A stretch of 8,578 nt of DNA, from assembly GCA_027488055.1 (NCBI GenBank), contig JAIYCK010000246.1:1-8578 (forward strand). The letters run 5' to 3'. Shown here in pieces: positions 6,429-8,578 of this stretch. The translations under genes and the position numbers were made by a program. The notes under the pieces are model-generated. The model was not told the DNA's origin, did no database searches, and worked only from the letters and a program-made list of their open reading frames with translations. The DNA is from Flavobacteriales bacterium (GTDB lineage: Bacteria; Bacteroidota; Bacteroidia; Flavobacteriales_D; Sanyastnellaceae). Position 1 is the first letter of the stretch, and each line of letters begins with the position of its first letter.

Positions 6429-7390
6429 TATTGTATGAGTATGGAGAAGAATAAATACCAGAATGGTTCGGAGGTGTTGCTTGGAATCTCTGTGCTATTG
6501 GGCTGAATTCCGTCGTTGATATTGCAACGTAAATAGTAGGTTTGGCCGCTGCTTGCTGTGCTTAGATCCAGAGTGGCTTTGTAGTAAAATTGGCTAGGTG
6601 AATCACCAAAGTCGAGCGCAGTGATAGGGGGTTGTGCCGCAAATGGACTGGTTATGGTAGGAACAAAATTGGTGGCCGAAAGCGATGCATAGAGGCCAAT
6701 CGATGTAAATCCTGTGGGATAGGCCTGTTCTTGATATGGGAATATCCATACATCAACCAATCCACTTGGTACCTCAATAGCGCCAATACCGAAGGGACTT
6801 TCGGCGTCACGTGGGTAAGGATCTGTGGTATTGTCGTGTGGAAAAATCGCAAGTCCATAAATAATGGGTGGGGTGCTGATTTCCGCTGAAGGCGCAGGAT
6901 TGCCATACATGTCTTTGGCGCCAGCGAGAATCCAAGATTCAATTTTTGAAATATACATCTCACTATTTTCGACCCAATCCGTTCCGCTTGTTTCCAATGG
7001 CATCACACCGCTTGTATTGGGGATAAAAACAGTGAGACGCTCATGCAAAAGAGAGAAAGCCGTGTCACCGGGTACCACTCGATAGTTGAAGCTATTGGAG
7101 GCATTATTGGTGATCACAGGGTGATTTACCAAGGTGTTGTAAGCGCTTGCCACGCTGCGAAACTCTGGTTCGAATGTTCCATCATGGCACCCACTATTGG
7201 CACATGTGGGCCTGAATATTTTTTCGTGCAACCAAGCGAAGTTGGTGGCAGGAATGGCTTCCAAATTGGGATTGTCGTTGTTCACCACATAGGTGAGTTC
7301 GCTGTATGGATTTTCGGGGTCTTTGGGCTTGCAACCGAAAACCAATAAAATCAATATGAGGAAACCACAAAATCTTGAAGTGTGCATCAT
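6428..7390 (-). CDS. lipoprotein with cytochrome-c-like domain carrying a CX4CH motif
   Basis: A 320-residue predicted lipoprotein. Residues 9-19 are hydrophobic, leading to Val-Phe-Gly-Cys20 as the lipidation site, then a charged linker. Residues about 48-160 read like a small cytochrome c domain: AWLHEKIFRPTCANSGCHDG, then VVPGDTAFSLLHERL, then GVMPL, then ISKIESWILAGAKD. This order (Cys-His motif, a Ser-Leu-Leu segment, Met-Pro, and a Trp-Ile-x-x-Gly-Ala helix) is that of planctomycete-type and related Bacteroidota cytochrome domains. The haem motif is C63-A-N-S-G-C68-H69, with four residues between the cysteines instead of two; Met130 is a candidate distal ligand. Residues 170-320 form a second, beta-rich domain of unknown role. 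The start at 7390 overlaps the preceding stop as ATGA; a second ATG directly follows. Haem binding is inferred. Alternatively the motif could bind another metal or form a disulfide. Confidence 0.85.
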   Translation of the reverse strand: MMHTSRFCGFLILILLVFGCKPKDPENPYSELTYVVNNDNPNLEAIPATNFAWLHEKIFRPTCANSGCHDGTFEPEFRSVASAYNTLVNHPVITNNASNSFNYRVVPGDTAFSLLHERLTVFIPNTSGVMPLETSGTDWVENSEMYISKIESWILAGAKDMYGNPAPSAEISTPPIIYGLAIFPHDNTTDPYPRDAESPFGIGAIEVPSGLVDVWIFPYQEQAYPTGFTSIGLYASLSATNFVPTITSPFAAQPPITALDFGDSPSQFYYKATLDLSTASSGQTYYLRCNINDGIQPNSTEIPSNTSEPFWYLFFSILIQ

Positions 7391-8578
7391 CCTGGGTTGT
7401 TCATTAAGGTAATCAGTGATTGCGTGCCTTCGGCCAGGTAATTGGTTGGAATAGATCCTGCCACTCCTAAAATATCTGCTACCGTCATCATTGCATCGGA
7501 GGCCTGACCAAGCGGTTGATCGATGGAACCGACAATGTTATTGGCGATAATACCAGGTCCTGCCATCAATGACCAAATGCGCGTGGCATTGGCGTCACTA
7601 TGGTCGTAAGCTTTCCATAAATTCTCGTCTTGAATGGAATTGGGTTCGTCGTTGCGACCACACTCTGGAATGCAAATGATCGTTGTATTACCGGCTAACT
7701 CAGGGTCATTTTGGATCACATCCCAAAGATGACCTACAGCGTGATCTGCGCGATGCATCGCACCGAGATAGCTCGTGAAGTTGCTGTGACACACATCCAC
7801 ACCACTCAAGTTGACCGTCATAAAGGCGGGCTTGAAATTGGTCATTACCTCTGCGGCAAAACCTACCGTATAAGCATCACCTGAATCTGCCACTGGAGGT
7901 AAATTGAGTGTGCCATTTTCGACTTTTTCGTACATCAAGTTCATAAATTCTTTGATGCTTTGTTTTTCTTCTTCAGTGTTGCCAAGCGCATCAAGGGAGC
8001 TGCCATAATTGGCAAACGTATTGTCCAAAAATGCCTTGAGTTTGTACATCGGACTCAGTTCATTTTCTGGATGATAAATTTTACTATTGCCTAAGTATTG
8101 CTGGCTTTGTTGATTAAAAGTGACATTGGGGGCAAAGAAATTTGCGCCGTACTTAATACCATAGTCAGGATGGCCGCTGTAATTCAATAAAGGAATGGAA
8201 CCATCAATGCCATTGCCTACAAACCATACATCGGTGGCACTGTATCCGCCGTGTCTGCGAATGTATTCAAATATGGTGGGATTCACAGGTCTTTGCTTCA
8301 AGCCTTGGTTTTCGGCAGCTACGCCCTGTATGATGCTATTGAGTCCACCAAAATGTCCTGATGACAAGGCTCTCATCTCTTGAAACAAAGTGCCTTGCGC
8401 TTGCAAGGAATTGTTTACAAAACTAGAGAGAGTCGGAATAGGGCTGATGCCACCTTCGCCAGTGCCATATACGATTTTCTGTATAGGAGCATCTCCAGTG
8501 AGCATATTGTACATGATGTTGCCTGGATAAGGCTCACCCACCTGTGCGTCATCTAAGTATCGCATGCCTACACTTTCT
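7387..8578 (-). CDS. DUF1501-like protein of the alkaline phosphatase superfamily, 5' end cut by window
   Basis: The reading frame is open to the window edge (Glu-Ser-Val-Gly before the Met at 8565) and no signal peptide is seen, so the true start is upstream and at least 396 residues are visible. Numbering from that Met, the pattern fits DUF1501 proteins: SGHFGGLNSIIQG and PTIFEYIRRHGG early, then FMTVNLSGVDVCH (D257, H260), HRADHAVGHLWDVIQ, NTTIICIPECGRNDE (E301), AYDHSD (D321-H322), LMAGPGI and a C-terminal TVADILGV segment. In this superfamily these Asp, Glu and His residues are metal ligands. The catalytic nucleophile, if present, would lie in the missing N-terminus. DUF1501 proteins are mostly of unknown substrate, and in Planctomycetes many are encoded beside cytochrome-domain proteins, as here. 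The gene overlaps the next by four bases (ATGA). The family call is from motif memory; a divergent sulfatase-like or phosphoesterase protein is the main alternative. Confidence 0.75.
   Translation of the reverse strand, partial: ESVGMRYLDDAQVGEPYPGNIMYNMLTGDAPIQKIVYGTGEGGISPIPTLSSFVNNSLQAQGTLFQEMRALSSGHFGGLNSIIQGVAAENQGLKQRPVNPTIFEYIRRHGGYSATDVWFVGNGIDGSIPLLNYSGHPDYGIKYGANFFAPNVTFNQQSQQYLGNSKIYHPENELSPMYKLKAFLDNTFANYGSSLDALGNTEEEKQSIKEFMNLMYEKVENGTLNLPPVADSGDAYTVGFAAEVMTNFKPAFMTVNLSGVDVCHSNFTSYLGAMHRADHAVGHLWDVIQNDPELAGNTTIICIPECGRNDEPNSIQDENLWKAYDHSDANATRIWSLMAGPGIIANNIVGSIDQPLGQASDAMMTVADILGVAGSIPTNYLAEGTQSLITLMNNPG

Noticed and set aside
8563..8565. ATG at 8565 as the true start of the DUF1501-like gene
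   Set aside because: The frame stays open upstream to the window edge, and a protein starting here would lack a signal peptide and the N-terminal part of the family, so the gene is treated as cut by the window.

Overview
The window looks like a chromosomal segment from a gliding or T9SS-bearing member of the Bacteroidota (Flavobacteriia, Sphingobacteriia or Saprospiria-like; the genus cannot be told from the sequence). Four things point there: a PorP/SprF outer-membrane protein, a giant secreted protein with a type B type IX secretion (T9SS) C-terminal sorting domain, a TAnnTTTG-type promoter, and lipoproteins of Bacteroidota style. Every gene I can support lies on the minus strand, so transcription runs from high to low coordinates. 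No tRNA, rRNA, CRISPR array, transposase or phage gene was seen.

Region 1 (8578 to 5982) is a tightly coupled three-gene set. It starts with a DUF1501-like protein of the alkaline phosphatase superfamily whose 5' end is outside the window. Next is a lipoprotein with a cytochrome-c-like domain carrying an unusual CX4CH haem motif, and last a small lipoprotein. The two junctions are ATGA and TAATG overlaps, which suggests translational coupling. A short hairpin with a T-run follows the last gene. This is the most likely place for a poorly described system: a secreted or periplasmic hydrolase-like protein working with a membrane-anchored putative c-type cytochrome.

Region 2 (about 5930 to 1335) is a two-gene T9SS cargo unit. 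A good Bacteroidota promoter and a 5' leader hairpin precede a 1163-residue protein built from a signal peptide, a CUB domain, Ig-like modules, seven diverged repeats of about 60 residues, a PKD domain and a type B sorting domain. Its PorP/SprF-type partner starts 12 bases after its stop codon. By analogy with SprB/SprF, the PorP protein probably helps secrete the large protein or hold it at the surface.

Region 3 (1239 to 1) is murA, encoding the first committed enzyme of peptidoglycan synthesis. It is cut at its 3' end by the window edge. Its catalytic loop has Asp in place of the usual Cys, which predicts intrinsic fosfomycin resistance.

All intergenic stretches are under 130 bases.
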